Shown: positions 1 through 7,664 of the stretch, piece by piece | How positions within the stretch are numbered: position 1 is the stretch's first letter | Layout: each line of letters starts with the position of its first letter | Assembly: GCF_003441615.1 (NCBI RefSeq) | Contig: NZ_CP031842.1 | Coordinates: forward strand, 1,072,501 to 1,136,500 | Reading direction: 5' to 3' | From: Dechloromonas sp. HYN0024 | GTDB lineage: Bacteria; Pseudomonadota; Gammaproteobacteria; Burkholderiales; Rhodocyclaceae | DNA: 64,000 nucleotides | The notes under the pieces: generated by a model | Database searches by the model: none | What the model was told of the DNA's origin: nothing | The model's input: the letters and a program-made list of their open reading frames with translations, nothing else | Program-made: the position numbers and the translations under genes

Positions 1-198
1 TCCGGCGGTGATGGCGACAAACAGCCAGCCTTTAATCATGCTGGCGGTGACCCGTCTCACCGGATCTTCAATCAGACTGGCGACCAGTTGATCGGATATG
101 AGAATCCATAGCGCGGCCAGCGCGACATAGGGCAGGACAACCTGGGCAATCGCCCCGTAAAGAGCCTTCCTATGATGACGGAGGGGGTCTGCGGACAT
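1..198 (-). CDS. N-terminus of a membrane-bound sensor protein (partial)
   Basis: Only the first 66 codons are in the window; the rest lies beyond base 1. The ATG is at 198, three bases after the stop of the HD-GYP response regulator, so the two are very likely translated together. The visible protein begins with a short basic stretch, then a hydrophobic segment (about residues 16-33, VLPYVALAALWILISDQ), a loop containing DPVRRV and a KGWLFVAITA motif that starts a second membrane segment. This arrangement is common at the N-terminus of membrane PAS/GGDEF/EAL or histidine-kinase sensors of betaproteobacteria. The output domain cannot be seen, so the enzyme class is open. A sensor partner for the neighbouring response regulator is the natural inference. 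Confidence 0.6.
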   Translation of the reverse strand, partial: MSADPLRHHRKALYGAIAQVVLPYVALAALWILISDQLVASLIEDPVRRVTASMIKGWLFVAITAG

Positions 199-201
199 GG
201 T

Positions 202-1287
202 CTATTCGGCGTAGGACTGGGCAATCGCCGTGAAGCTTGGATATTCCCGGACAAAAGCCTCAACGATGTCCGGGTCGAAATGCGACCCGCTGCCTTCAAC
301 GATGATGCCGTAGGCGTCATCGAGTGAGAAAGCCGATTTATAGACGCGCTTGCAGGTCAGGGCGTCGAAGACGTCGGCCAGCGCCATCAGGCGGGCGGCA
401 ATCGGGATGTGATCGCCGGCCAGACCGTCGGGGTAGCCGCTGCCATCCCATTTTTCGTGGTGGGAATGGGCAATCAGCTTGGCGATGGCGAGAAACTCGA
501 CCGGCTTGTCGGCATCGCTTTCGGCCTGCCCGATGGCCTTGCTGCCGAGTTCGGAATGGGTCTTCATGATTTCCCACTCTTCCGGCGTCAGTTTGCCGGG
601 CTTGAGCAGTATGTGGTCGGGAATGCCGACCTTGCCGATGTCGTGCAGGGGGGCGGACTGGGCGATGGCATTGATCGTCCGTTCGTCGAGATAGCCGGCA
701 AAGCGCGGGTGTTCGCGCAGCGCCCGGGCCAGCGTCAGTACGTATTCCTGGGTACGGCGCAGGTGCTTGCCGGTTTCCGGGTCGCGCGTTTCAGCCAGAC
801 GGGCCAGGGCGTGGATGCTGACTTCCTGGATCAGCTGATTTTCGCCCATGCGGCGGGCTACTTCGGCTTCGAGATAGGCGTTCTGGTTGGTCAGGATATC
901 GCGTGCCTGCTTGAGTTCGAGCTGGGTGCGGATGCGGGCGAGGACAATGGCGGGGCGGATCGGTTTGGTGATGTAATCGACGGCGCCGCGGTCAAGGCCG
1001 CGTTCTTCATCATCCGTTCCGTCCATCGCCGTGACGAATATGACCGGAATATTCCGCGTGCTCGGCGCTGCCCGCAATTCGGCGAGGACATCGTAACCAT
1101 CCATATCCGGCATCATGACGTCGAGCAGGATGAGATCGGGGGTTGGGCTGCCAAGGGCAATCTGCAGGGCGCGCCGGCCGGAGTTGGCGGCGCGTACCCG
1201 ATACGCGGGCTGCAGCAGTTCGCCGAGGACACTGAGGTTCTCCGGGGTGTCGTCGACAATGAGGATGGTTGCCGGATTTCGGCTCAT
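202..1287 (-). CDS. Response regulator with HD-GYP phosphodiesterase domain (RpfG-like)
   Basis: 361 aa. Residues about 5-120 form a receiver domain with the acidic pair VDD near residue 12, the phospho-acceptor D56 in LLDVMMPDMDG, and the conserved lysine in ITKPI. A short helical linker is followed by an HD-GYP domain: HDIGKVGIPD carries the metal-binding HD, HSHHEKWDGSGYPDGL carries the GYP signature, and LADVFDALT follows. The family hydrolyses cyclic di-GMP in the cytoplasm when the receiver is phosphorylated. All signature residues are present, so it is probably active. The start is ATG 1287 with a GGAG-type ribosome site in front. The next gene (a membrane sensor) starts 3 bp after its stop, which points to a sensor/regulator pair controlling c-di-GMP turnover. 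Confidence 0.9.
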   Translation of the reverse strand: MSRNPATILIVDDTPENLSVLGELLQPAYRVRAANSGRRALQIALGSPTPDLILLDVMMPDMDGYDVLAELRAAPSTRNIPVIFVTAMDGTDDEERGLDRGAVDYITKPIRPAIVLARIRTQLELKQARDILTNQNAYLEAEVARRMGENQLIQEVSIHALARLAETRDPETGKHLRRTQEYVLTLARALREHPRFAGYLDERTINAIAQSAPLHDIGKVGIPDHILLKPGKLTPEEWEIMKTHSELGSKAIGQAESDADKPVEFLAIAKLIAHSHHEKWDGSGYPDGLAGDHIPIAARLMALADVFDALTCKRVYKSAFSLDDAYGIIVEGSGSHFDPDIVEAFVREYPSFTAIAQSYAE

Positions 1288-1402
1288 TTTTTTCGTCTCC
1301 AGTCGCTTGTGGCGAATTTCACAGAATTATCACCTTTTGGCGATGAAAATGCTACCGCGGTAAACCCGTAGGGGCGTCGGTCTGGTGGTTACGAATTAGG
1401 CG

Positions 1403-2269
1403 TCAGGCGGTACGCTGAGTTCCGGCGATGCGGTGAAAGATCGCAAAGCGGGTCTTGTCGATTTGTTCTGCCTCGAGGGCGGCAATCAGGGCGCAGTTCG
1501 GCTCCCGGTTGTGCTGGCAGTCACGAAAGCGGCACTGCCCGAGATAGGGGCGAAATTCGGGGAAAGCGGCTTCAATTTCATGGCGGCCAAGATGTCCCAG
1601 GCCGAATTCCTGCAAGCCCGGTGAGTCGATCAGGTGACTGTTGGCATCAAGATGGTAGAGCGTGGCGTGCGTTGTTGTGTGCTTGCCGGAGTCGAGGGCC
1701 TGCGAAATTTCACGAGTGGCGGCGCGGGCTTCGGGAATCAGGGCATTGACCAGGGTGGACTTGCCCATGCCCGACTGGCCGACCAGGACGCTGGTCTGGT
1801 TGGCCAGGTAGGGGCGGAGATTTTCCGCCTGGTCGAGGGCCGAGAGTTCGAGAATGCGATAGCCGAGGGCGGCTAGTGCGGCCAGACGCTGGCGGGCGGC
1901 GGGCAACTTGTCGGTCAGGTCGCACTTGTTGAGAATGATGAGCGGTTTGATGTCCTCGCTCTCGGCGGCAACCAGGGCGCGGATGATCAGTTCGTCGGAA
2001 AAGGCCGGTTCGGTGGCGACGACAATGACCAGTTGATCGACATTGGCGGCGATCAGTTTCTGGCGGATTTCGTTGGAGCGGTAGAGCAGGCTGGTACGTG
2101 GCTGGATCGCTTCAATGACGCCCTGGTCATCGGAAGTCTGCTTGATGTCGACGCGGTCACCGCAGGCGATCTCGCTTTTCTTGCCGCGCGGGAAACAGGG
2201 CAGGCGGGAACCATCGGCCAGTTCGACGACATACTGGCGGCCGTGCGCGGCAATGACACGGCCTTCCAT
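1403..2269 (-). CDS. rsgA: Ribosome small-subunit-dependent GTPase RsgA
   Basis: 288 aa, near the usual length. RsgA is a GTPase that tests late 30S subunits and releases RbfA during ribosome maturation. An N-terminal OB fold (GRVIAAHGRQYVVELADG) is followed by a circularly permuted GTPase domain in which NKCD (G4) precedes GQSGMGKST (G1, P-loop). The C-terminal zinc site has the pattern C-x5-C-x-H-x5-C in QCRFRDCQHNREPNC. The start is ATG 2269; no ATG or GTG lies upstream in frame before a stop. It follows the small cytochrome gene by 48 bp on the same strand and may be co-transcribed with it and with the M48 peptidase, although no functional link is evident. Confidence 0.95.
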   Translation of the reverse strand: MEGRVIAAHGRQYVVELADGSRLPCFPRGKKSEIACGDRVDIKQTSDDQGVIEAIQPRTSLLYRSNEIRQKLIAANVDQLVIVVATEPAFSDELIIRALVAAESEDIKPLIILNKCDLTDKLPAARQRLAALAALGYRILELSALDQAENLRPYLANQTSVLVGQSGMGKSTLVNALIPEARAATREISQALDSGKHTTTHATLYHLDANSHLIDSPGLQEFGLGHLGRHEIEAAFPEFRPYLGQCRFRDCQHNREPNCALIAALEAEQIDKTRFAIFHRIAGTQRTA

Positions 2270-2317
2270 CAGGCGGTGTTCACGGATGGGGTCGGGCGGC
2301 AGGTAGTGAGCACGAGG

Positions 2318-2629
2318 CTAGTCCTTGAAACGGTAGTATTGCTGGTTCAGATAGGCGGCGACTTCGGCTTCTTCCTCCGGGAACCAGCCGGCCCGGACCT
2401 GCGAATTGCAGGTGGCGACGCGTTGCAGGACATCGAGCTGGGTCATCAGGAGGCGACCTTCACGAGTATACATCTTGCTGCCATCGCCACCGTAGAGGCG
2501 AACGTGGCATGCGACACAGGCTTTTTCATGGTGTTCGTGACCTGCTTTGGGGTCGGCGCTGCCCCAGGGTTCGGCCAGTGCCGGTCCGGCAATCAGGGCG
2601 GCAATGAGAAGCGAGATGGTCGTTTTCAT
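2318..2629 (-). CDS. Small periplasmic monohaem c-type cytochrome
   Basis: 103 aa. The N-terminus [19 protein letters not shown] is a clear Sec signal peptide with a likely cleavage after ALA. The mature protein has one c-type haem motif, CVACH, early in the chain, and a later region LLMTQLDVLQRVATCNSQV. It ends in AYLNQQYYRFKD, a C-terminus typical of small cytochromes of the class seen in Rhodocyclaceae. Met residues downstream of the haem motif could give the sixth ligand. The ATG at 2629 overlaps the stop of the M48 peptidase by four bases (ATGA), so it is translationally coupled to it. A longer reading frame starts upstream but lies inside the peptidase gene and lacks a signal peptide in the right place. 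The electron-transfer partner is unknown. Confidence 0.85.
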   Translation of the reverse strand: MKTTISLLIAALIAGPALAEPWGSADPKAGHEHHEKACVACHVRLYGGDGSKMYTREGRLLMTQLDVLQRVATCNSQVRAGWFPEEEAEVAAYLNQQYYRFKD

Positions 2630-3876
2630 GCAGGTTTCTCCTGAAGTTGCAGGTGCGCGATGCGCTGGGCAGCCGGCGGGTGAGAGTCGTGGAACAGCGA
2701 GTGTAGCGGGTCGGGGGTCAGGGTAGAAGCATTGTCCTGATAAAGCTTGACCAGAGCGTGGATGAGGTCGCTGGCGGCGGCATGCTGGGCGGCGTAGGCA
2801 TCGGCCTCGAATTCGTGGCGGCGTGATAGCTGGCTCATCAGCGGTGTTAACGGAAAGGTGAACACCGGCATGACCAGGAAGAAGAGGATCAGCGCCAGTG
2901 TTGTGTTCTGGGCCGGCACGCCGAGCCCGGCGTAGAACCATGGCGCATCGATCAACTGACCGAGCAGCCAGAGGAAAGCGAGCGAACCGGCAAACATCAG
3001 GACCATGCGCTTGGCCACATGTTTCTTGCGGAAATGGCCGAGTTCATGGGCCAGCACGGCTTCGACTTCGGTCGGCGCGAGGCGGGAGAGCAGCGTGTCG
3101 AAGAAGACGATGCGCTTGTTATTGCCGAAACCTGTGAAATAGGCGTTGCCATGGCTGGAACGCTTCGAGCCATCCATGACGAAGAGGCCGGACGAGCGGA
3201 AGCCACAGCGGATGAGCAGGGCTTCGATGCGCGTTTTCATCTCGCCATCGTCGAGCGGTGAGAACTTGTTGAAAAGCGGCGCGATCCAGGTCGGGTAGAT
3301 GAACATGATGAGCAGGTTGAAACCGCTCCAGAACAGCCAGACGTACAGCCACCAGTATTGACCCATGGCGCCCATCAGCCAGAGTACGGCGGCAATCACC
3401 GGGGCGCCGATGACCAGTCCGAGGAGGGTCTGCTTGAGCAAATCGGCGAAGAACAGGCCCGCAGTCATGCGGTTGAAGCCATGCCGCGCCTCGATGACGA
3501 ACTGGCTGTAGAGCGACAGCGGCAGGTCGACCAGGCCGGAAATGAAGGTCAAGCTGAAAATCATCGCCAGACCATAGGGCAGGCCGTCGAGCCGGAGCGA
3601 CCAGAACTCGTGCAGGGCGGCGAGGCCACCACCGAGGGTCAGGGCAAGGAGCAGCAGGGACTCGATGAACAGACCGGCGATCGCTGTCCGGCTGCGGTCG
3701 ATGGTGTAATCGGCGGCTTTCTGATGGTCAGGCAGAGTGATGCGTTCGGTAAATTCGGCCGGTACGGCGCTGCGGTGCGTTGCGACGCAACGGATGTGGC
3801 GCATCTTCAGCCATAGCCGGGTGACCAGGGTCAGGGTGAAAAAAACAAGAAAAATCAGGGTGAAATCAGGAGTCAC
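2626..3876 (-). CDS. M48 family (Ste24/CAAX-protease-like) membrane metallopeptidase
   Basis: 416 aa, the usual length for bacterial Ste24-like enzymes. Several hydrophobic segments occupy the first 220 residues, followed by the zinc-binding motif AHELGH near residue 270 and the downstream glutamate ligand in [11 protein letters not shown]. Another pair of membrane helices lies between them. Family members are inner-membrane proteases; the yeast relative trims prenylated proteins, while the bacterial substrates are mostly unknown. The start is GTG at 3876; I see no in-frame ATG near it, and the ribosome site is weak. It is divergent from orn (57 bp between the two starts) and overlaps the cytochrome gene by 4 bp. 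Confidence 0.9.
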   Translation of the reverse strand: MTPDFTLIFLVFFTLTLVTRLWLKMRHIRCVATHRSAVPAEFTERITLPDHQKAADYTIDRSRTAIAGLFIESLLLLALTLGGGLAALHEFWSLRLDGLPYGLAMIFSLTFISGLVDLPLSLYSQFVIEARHGFNRMTAGLFFADLLKQTLLGLVIGAPVIAAVLWLMGAMGQYWWLYVWLFWSGFNLLIMFIYPTWIAPLFNKFSPLDDGEMKTRIEALLIRCGFRSSGLFVMDGSKRSSHGNAYFTGFGNNKRIVFFDTLLSRLAPTEVEAVLAHELGHFRKKHVAKRMVLMFAGSLAFLWLLGQLIDAPWFYAGLGVPAQNTTLALILFFLVMPVFTFPLTPLMSQLSRRHEFEADAYAAQHAAASDLIHALVKLYQDNASTLTPDPLHSLFHDSHPPAAQRIAHLQLQEKPA

Positions 3877-3932
3877 GAATGAGGGGCCAAAGCTGTGCGA
3901 AAATCGCGGTTTTCAAGGATTCGGGCAATTAT

Positions 3933-4478
3933 ATGGCAGGCAATGCAAACAACCTCGTCTGGCTGGACATGGAAATGACCGGCTTGAACCCGGACGGCGA
4001 CCGCATCATCGAAATGGCCATGGTGGTGACCAATTCCGAGCTGGAAATGGTCGCCGAATCGCCCGCCTGGGTTGTCCATCAGTCGGACGAGACGCTGGCC
4101 GGCATGGATGACTGGAACCAGAAAACCCACGGACGTTCTGGCCTGATCGACAAGGTCAAGGCATCGGCAATGGACGAAGCCAAGGTCGAAGCCGAAGCGC
4201 TGGAATTCCTCAAGAAATACTCGCTGGCCGGTCATTCGCCCATGTGCGGCAATTCAATTGGTCAGGATCGCCGCTTCATGGCCCGCTACATGCCGACGCT
4301 GGAAGCCTTCTTCCATTACCGCAACCTTGATGTCAGTACCCTAAAGGAACTGTGCAAGCGCTGGCAACCGGAGATCTACAAGGGTTTCAAGAAGAAGAGC
4401 AAGCACACCGCGCTGGCCGACATCTACGAGTCCATCGACGAAATGAAGTATTACCGCGAGCATTTCCTCAAGGGCTGA
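3933..4478 (+). CDS. orn: Oligoribonuclease (3'-5' exonuclease)
   Basis: 181 aa, exactly the family length if translation begins at ATG 3933 ([17 protein letters not shown]). An in-frame ATG at 3879 would add 18 residues that resemble no family member and would sit in the divergent promoter region. The DEDDh exonuclease residues are visible: D and E in WLDMEMTG, D in SIGQDRRF, and the H and D in [11 protein letters not shown]. The enzyme removes the last dinucleotides of RNA decay, including pGpG made from c-di-GMP, which fits a genome with HD-GYP and GGDEF proteins in this same window. Its own terminator, 50-70 bp downstream, is interrupted by an IS4-family element. Confidence 0.96.
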   Translation: MAGNANNLVWLDMEMTGLNPDGDRIIEMAMVVTNSELEMVAESPAWVVHQSDETLAGMDDWNQKTHGRSGLIDKVKASAMDEAKVEAEALEFLKKYSLAGHSPMCGNSIGQDRRFMARYMPTLEAFFHYRNLDVSTLKELCKRWQPEIYKGFKKKSKHTALADIYESIDEMKYYREHFLKG

Positions 4479-4531
4479 TCGCGCAATGTCTTGGTGATCT
4501 GGCGTTAAATAGCCTGTCGCACGTAGGTGAA

Positions 4532-4550
4532 CAAAGCCCGGCATTTGCCG
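4532..4550 (+). terminator. Left half of the orn intrinsic terminator, broken by an IS
   Basis: The bases CAAAGCCCGGCATTTGCCG stop abruptly at the left end of the IS4-family element. The missing part, GGCTTTGTGTTTTT, is found after the right end at about 5988-6000. Joined together they form a perfect hairpin (AAAGCCCGGCA / TGCCGGGCTTT, 2-base loop) followed by T-rich sequence, a textbook rho-independent terminator for orn. Confidence 0.85.
4538..4550 (+). repeat. 13-bp target-site duplication, left copy
   Basis: CCGGCATTTGCCG lies immediately left of the IS4-family element and is repeated exactly at 5975-5987. A 13-bp duplication is at the upper end of the range for IS4-type elements. The duplicated sequence is the heart of a hairpin. 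Confidence 0.9.
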
Positions 4551-4551
4551 T

Positions 4552-4589
4552 AATGCCGTTCAGTTAAGCCTGAACGGCATTTTTATTTT
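4552..4589 (+). terminator. Terminator-like hairpin at the left end of the IS4-family element
   Basis: AATGCCGTTCAG (4552-4563), a six-base loop TTAAGC, and CTGAACGGCATT (4570-4581) form a 12-bp perfect stem, followed by TTTATTTTG. The left arm overlaps the terminal inverted repeat. It would stop transcription coming from orn before it reaches the transposase, and incidentally replaces the terminator the insertion destroyed. Confidence 0.75.
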
Positions 4590-4638
4590 GTACGCAAGCT
4601 ATTGTAAACATTAGCTAAGGCTGTTAACTTCTGGCTCG

Positions 4639-5961
4639 ATGCTATCGAGCCAACTTCACGCAACGACGGATGTTCTGCCAGTAGCCGGACTTGACCGGCT
4701 GGCTGAACATTTGCCGCTGGCGTGGATTGAACAGGCGCTCAAGGCGACGGGAACGGCCAGTATCCGGCGACGGCGACTTCCTGCCGAACAAGTTGTATGG
4801 CTGGTAATTGCCCTGGCGCTGTATAGACACCAATCGATGCCTGAAGTATTGGCGACGCTGGATTTGGCGCTCCCCTCGTCGGAGGAGTCGGCCGTCAGCA
4901 AGAGTGCGGTGACGCAGGCCAGACAACGTTTGGGTGTGGCGCCGATGGAAGATTTGTTCAGCCAAACAGCCAGTGTCTGGTGTGCCCAAGACGCCGAGCG
5001 GCATGCCTGGAAAGGGCTCTCTCTGTGGGCCATGGATGGCACCACCTTTCGCGTGCCAGACAGTGCCGAGAACCGGGCACATTTCGGAGCCCAGTCGTAC
5101 GCCAGTGGCAAGGTGGCCAGCTATCCGCAGGTTCGGGCCGTGAGCATCACGGCTATTCCGACGCATCTGGTCGCCGATATGGCCTTCGGGCAGTACGGCC
5201 AGAACGAGATGTTGTACGCCAAGACCTTGGTCGAGCGCATCGCCGATCATTCTCTGACCATTTTTGATCGCGGCTTTCTCAGCGCAGAAATCCTCTTGGG
5301 CCTTAGTTTGGCAGGAGAAGCGCGGCACTACCTGATTCCCGCCAAATCCAATACGAAGTGGGAATTACTATCCGGGACGGCGGAGGATGGCGTTGTGCGT
5401 ATGCGGGTGTCGCCGCAGGCCCGAACCCAAGCTCCATCGCTGCCCGAATACTGGACAGCGCGTGCGATCCGTATCGTTTCGGCGAATGGCAAGGTACGGG
5501 TTCTGCTCACCTCCCTGCTGGACCGACGCCGCTTCAAGGCAACAGATTTGGCCGAGTGCTATCGTCGGCGCTGGGAAATAGAGACCAGTTATCGCGAACT
5601 CAAACAGTCCATGCTCGGCACGGCGCTGACCTTTCGTAGCCAGCAACCGTCAGGGGTTGAACAAGAAGTCTGGGGCGCTTTGATTGCTTACAATCTCGTC
5701 CGTCTGGAAATGGCCAAGGCGGCCATTCAGGCCAAGGTGGAACCGACGGGCCTCAGCTTCCTACGCGCCTTGCACATCCTGCAAAGTGAAATGATCTGGG
5801 CTGCCGGGATGGCGCCAGGAAAACTACCTGCACATCTGCTGCGCTTACGCATACAGCTTCAGTTCGCCATCGTGGAAAAACGACGGGGGCGTCAATGCCC
5901 CCGTGTCGTTAAAGCCCTGCCAAATCGCTATCCCGCTAAATATCTGAAAAAAGATCCTTAA
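4639..5961 (+). CDS. IS4-family DDE transposase
   Basis: 440 aa. The catalytic acids are in place: D133 in MDGTTFRVPD, D210 in FDRGF, and the glutamate of the IS4 signature Y-x2-R-x3-E-x6-K (Y308, R311, E315, K322 in YRRRWEIETSYRELK). The enzyme cuts and rejoins the element ends. The N-terminus (about 1-100) contains the helical DNA-binding part. The start ATG 4639 is the first in frame after the left-end hairpin; no strong ribosome site precedes it, which would be in keeping with low transposase synthesis. Full length, no frameshift. Confidence 0.95.
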   Translation: MLSSQLHATTDVLPVAGLDRLAEHLPLAWIEQALKATGTASIRRRRLPAEQVVWLVIALALYRHQSMPEVLATLDLALPSSEESAVSKSAVTQARQRLGVAPMEDLFSQTASVWCAQDAERHAWKGLSLWAMDGTTFRVPDSAENRAHFGAQSYASGKVASYPQVRAVSITAIPTHLVADMAFGQYGQNEMLYAKTLVERIADHSLTIFDRGFLSAEILLGLSLAGEARHYLIPAKSNTKWELLSGTAEDGVVRMRVSPQARTQAPSLPEYWTARAIRIVSANGKVRVLLTSLLDRRRFKATDLAECYRRRWEIETSYRELKQSMLGTALTFRSQQPSGVEQEVWGALIAYNLVRLEMAKAAIQAKVEPTGLSFLRALHILQSEMIWAAGMAPGKLPAHLLRLRIQLQFAIVEKRRGRQCPRVVKALPNRYPAKYLKKDP

Positions 5962-5974
5962 CTGAACGGCATTA

Positions 5975-5987
5975 CCGGCATTTGCCG
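5975..5987 (+). repeat. 13-bp target-site duplication, right copy
   Basis: Identical to 4538-4550 and directly abutting the right inverted repeat of the IS4-family element. The bases that follow, GGCTTTGTGTTTTT, are the downstream half of the orn terminator. Confidence 0.9.
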
Positions 5988-6043
5988 GGCTTTGTGTTTT
6001 TGGTATTCGGCTGTTCGGCCAAAGCGGCCGGTGGTGAACTCAA

Positions 6044-6079
6044 TGAAAAATGGCCGGTTCTGTGTGCAGACCGGCCATT
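6044..6079 (-). terminator. Intrinsic terminator facing left (minus strand)
   Basis: AATGGCCGGT (6049-6058) and ACCGGCCATT (6070-6079) form a perfect 10-bp stem with an 11-base loop. Read on the minus strand, the stem is followed by a run of T. Before the IS30 element arrived, this would have lain about 350 bp beyond the last gene of the nir operon and could be its terminator, facing the one of orn. Confidence 0.6.
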
Positions 6080-6112
6080 GCCATTCTGAGACGGTAAATG
6101 ACAGCTTCGTAC

Positions 6113-7341
6113 TGCGGATTCAACCGGTGGATGCAACACACTAGAATCTGCGTAAGCAGAAGGAGTGTTGCCAATGAAACAGAGAACCCGGATCTATTAC
6201 ACGGATAGCCAGAAGGCGCTGATGTGGGAACGCTGGCGCAAGGGCGACTCACTACAACAAATCGCCCAGCTCTTTGATCGAAATCACTCATCGGTTCAGG
6301 GAATCCTGGCCGAGACTGGCGGGATAACTCCGGCACTGCGATGTCGCTCCAAACGGGCATTGACACTTTCCGACCGGGAAGATATTTCGCGAGGTTTAGT
6401 TGCGGGCTGTTCCATCCGTGCGCTCGCTACTCAATTGAGGAGAGCGCCGTCCACCGTCAGTCGTGAAGTCAACCGCAATGGTGGCCGGGAGTGTTACCGA
6501 GCGACTCAAGCCGACCAGGCAACCTGGGCTCGGGCACTTCGCCCCAAGCCTTGCAAACTGGCTGAGAACCCTGAGCTGGCGCATATAGTGGCGAACAAGC
6601 TGCATTCGCTGTGGTCACCAGAACAGATTGCTGGCTGGCTCAAGCGGACCAACCCAGACAATGCGAGTCATCAGGTGTCACACGAGACTATCTATCGCAC
6701 CCTCTATATTCAAACCCGAGGCGCTCTGAAGAAGGAGTTGCTGGCGTATTTGCGGCGGACGCGAGCCATGCGCCGCTCTCGCCATCACACACAAAAGACT
6801 GGCGATCACGGCCGAATCGTCGATGCTGTGTCAATCAGCGAACGGCCGGCCACGGCTGATGATCGGGCGGTGCCGGGGCACTGGGAAGGTGATCTGCTGT
6901 GCGGCAGCAAGAACAGTCAGATTGCGACGCTCGTCGAACGTCAATCGCGCTACCTGATGCTGGTCAAGCTCTCCGGCAAAGATACCGGGACCGTCACCAA
7001 CGCCCTGATCAAAAACGCTCGTAAGTTGCCGCAAGAGCTCTACAAATCGCTGACCTGGGACCGGGGCAAGGAAATGGCTGGCCACAAGCGATTCACGCTG
7101 GCGACGGATATCCAAGTCTATTTCTGCGACCCCCATCACCCTTGGCAACGTGGAACGAATGAGAATACAAATGGACTGTTGCGCCAGTTTTTCCCAAAGG
7201 GAATTGACCTGTCCCCCTATTCGCAAGCGAAGCTGAGTGCCATTGCCCGGAAACTGAATGAGCGCCCTCGGAAAACACTAAACTACGAAACACCGGCACA
7301 ACGTTTTTACCAAACCGTTGCATCCACCGGTTGAATCCGCA
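6113..7341 (+). mobile_element. Complete IS30-family insertion sequence (1,229 bp)
   Basis: Perfect 25-bp terminal inverted repeats at 6113-6137 and 7317-7341 (outer bases TGCGGATTCAACCGG) enclose a single transposase gene. The dinucleotide AC flanks both ends (6111-6112 and 7342-7343), matching the 2-3 bp duplications made by this family. The transposase stop lies inside the right repeat. It is inserted between orn and the nir operon, downstream of both. Confidence 0.92.
6174..7334 (+). CDS. IS30-family transposase
   Basis: 386 aa from ATG 6174. A GTG at 6165 is also in frame, but it sits inside the strong ribosome site AGAAGGAG that serves 6174. Two helix-turn-helix parts lie in the N-terminal third (DSLQQIAQLFDRNHSSVQGI and SIRALATQLRRAPSTVSRE). 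The DDE catalytic core follows: the first D in HWEGDLLCG, the second in LTWDRGKEMAGH, and the E in GTNENTNGLLRQFFPKG, the classic IS30 ending. Full length, no disruption, so probably active. Confidence 0.95.
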   Translation: MKQRTRIYYTDSQKALMWERWRKGDSLQQIAQLFDRNHSSVQGILAETGGITPALRCRSKRALTLSDREDISRGLVAGCSIRALATQLRRAPSTVSREVNRNGGRECYRATQADQATWARALRPKPCKLAENPELAHIVANKLHSLWSPEQIAGWLKRTNPDNASHQVSHETIYRTLYIQTRGALKKELLAYLRRTRAMRRSRHHTQKTGDHGRIVDAVSISERPATADDRAVPGHWEGDLLCGSKNSQIATLVERQSRYLMLVKLSGKDTGTVTNALIKNARKLPQELYKSLTWDRGKEMAGHKRFTLATDIQVYFCDPHHPWQRGTNENTNGLLRQFFPKGIDLSPYSQAKLSAIARKLNERPRKTLNYETPAQRFYQTVASTG

Positions 7342-7664
7342 ACCCTGAGCTGACGTTGGACGAAAATGAAAACAGTCCTTGGCTAGGAGGCATAAAAATG
7401 GAAAGCGGCCATTGAATCGGGATTGCTGGTTTCGCCCCCTTTATCAGCTCCTACGCAGCGGTTGCTGTCGCTAGCAGGGTTTGAATGGCCGGGGGGACGC
7501 GGCACATGCCGTACTGGAAATTTTCTCTGTTTTACCCCGATATAATTATTTTTGAGTCGTGAGAGTACAAATGCGGGATAGCCTGCGATTCCTCACACCG
7601 CTACATGCGTTGGCAAAATGGAGTATCAAGCCATACCTGCCAGCGCAGTGGCAAAACCGTCAAT
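7342..7664 (+). other. Non-coding stretch between IS30 and the nir operon
   Basis: No gene that I can support. It contains two short words, AGCTGACGTTGGAC near 7349 and TTTGAATGGCCGG near 7480, that recur with one or no change upstream of the tyrosine recombinase (near 13597 and 13517), so it may be a remnant of a dispersed intergenic repeat. A 38-codon frame at 7571-7687 runs into the end of the kinase gene on the opposite strand and is not convincing. Confidence 0.4.

Larger units (their letters stand above)
4551..5974 (+). mobile_element. Complete IS4-family insertion sequence (1,424 bp)
   Basis: The element is bounded by perfect 18-bp terminal inverted repeats: TAATGCCGTTCAGTTAAG at 4551-4568 and its complement at 5957-5974. 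It is flanked by a 13-bp direct duplication of the target. It holds one transposase gene (4639-5961) whose stop codon TAA lies inside the right inverted repeat. The exact duplication and intact transposase say that the insertion is recent and the element probably active. It sits inside the terminator hairpin of orn. Confidence 0.95.

Noticed and set aside
409..1371. Long open frame (320 codons) on the plus strand opposite the HD-GYP regulator
   Set aside because: Shadow of the high-GC coding strand; no ribosome site, and the composition is that of a complementary frame.
3879..3932. Upstream ATG for orn giving 18 extra residues
   Set aside because: The extension is unlike any Orn, and the ATG at 3933 gives the standard 181-residue protein.
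7349..7363. GTTGGAC words as integron attC sites
   Set aside because: No inverse core site, no attC-like fold and no cassette array or IntI integrase with the typical extra domain was seen.
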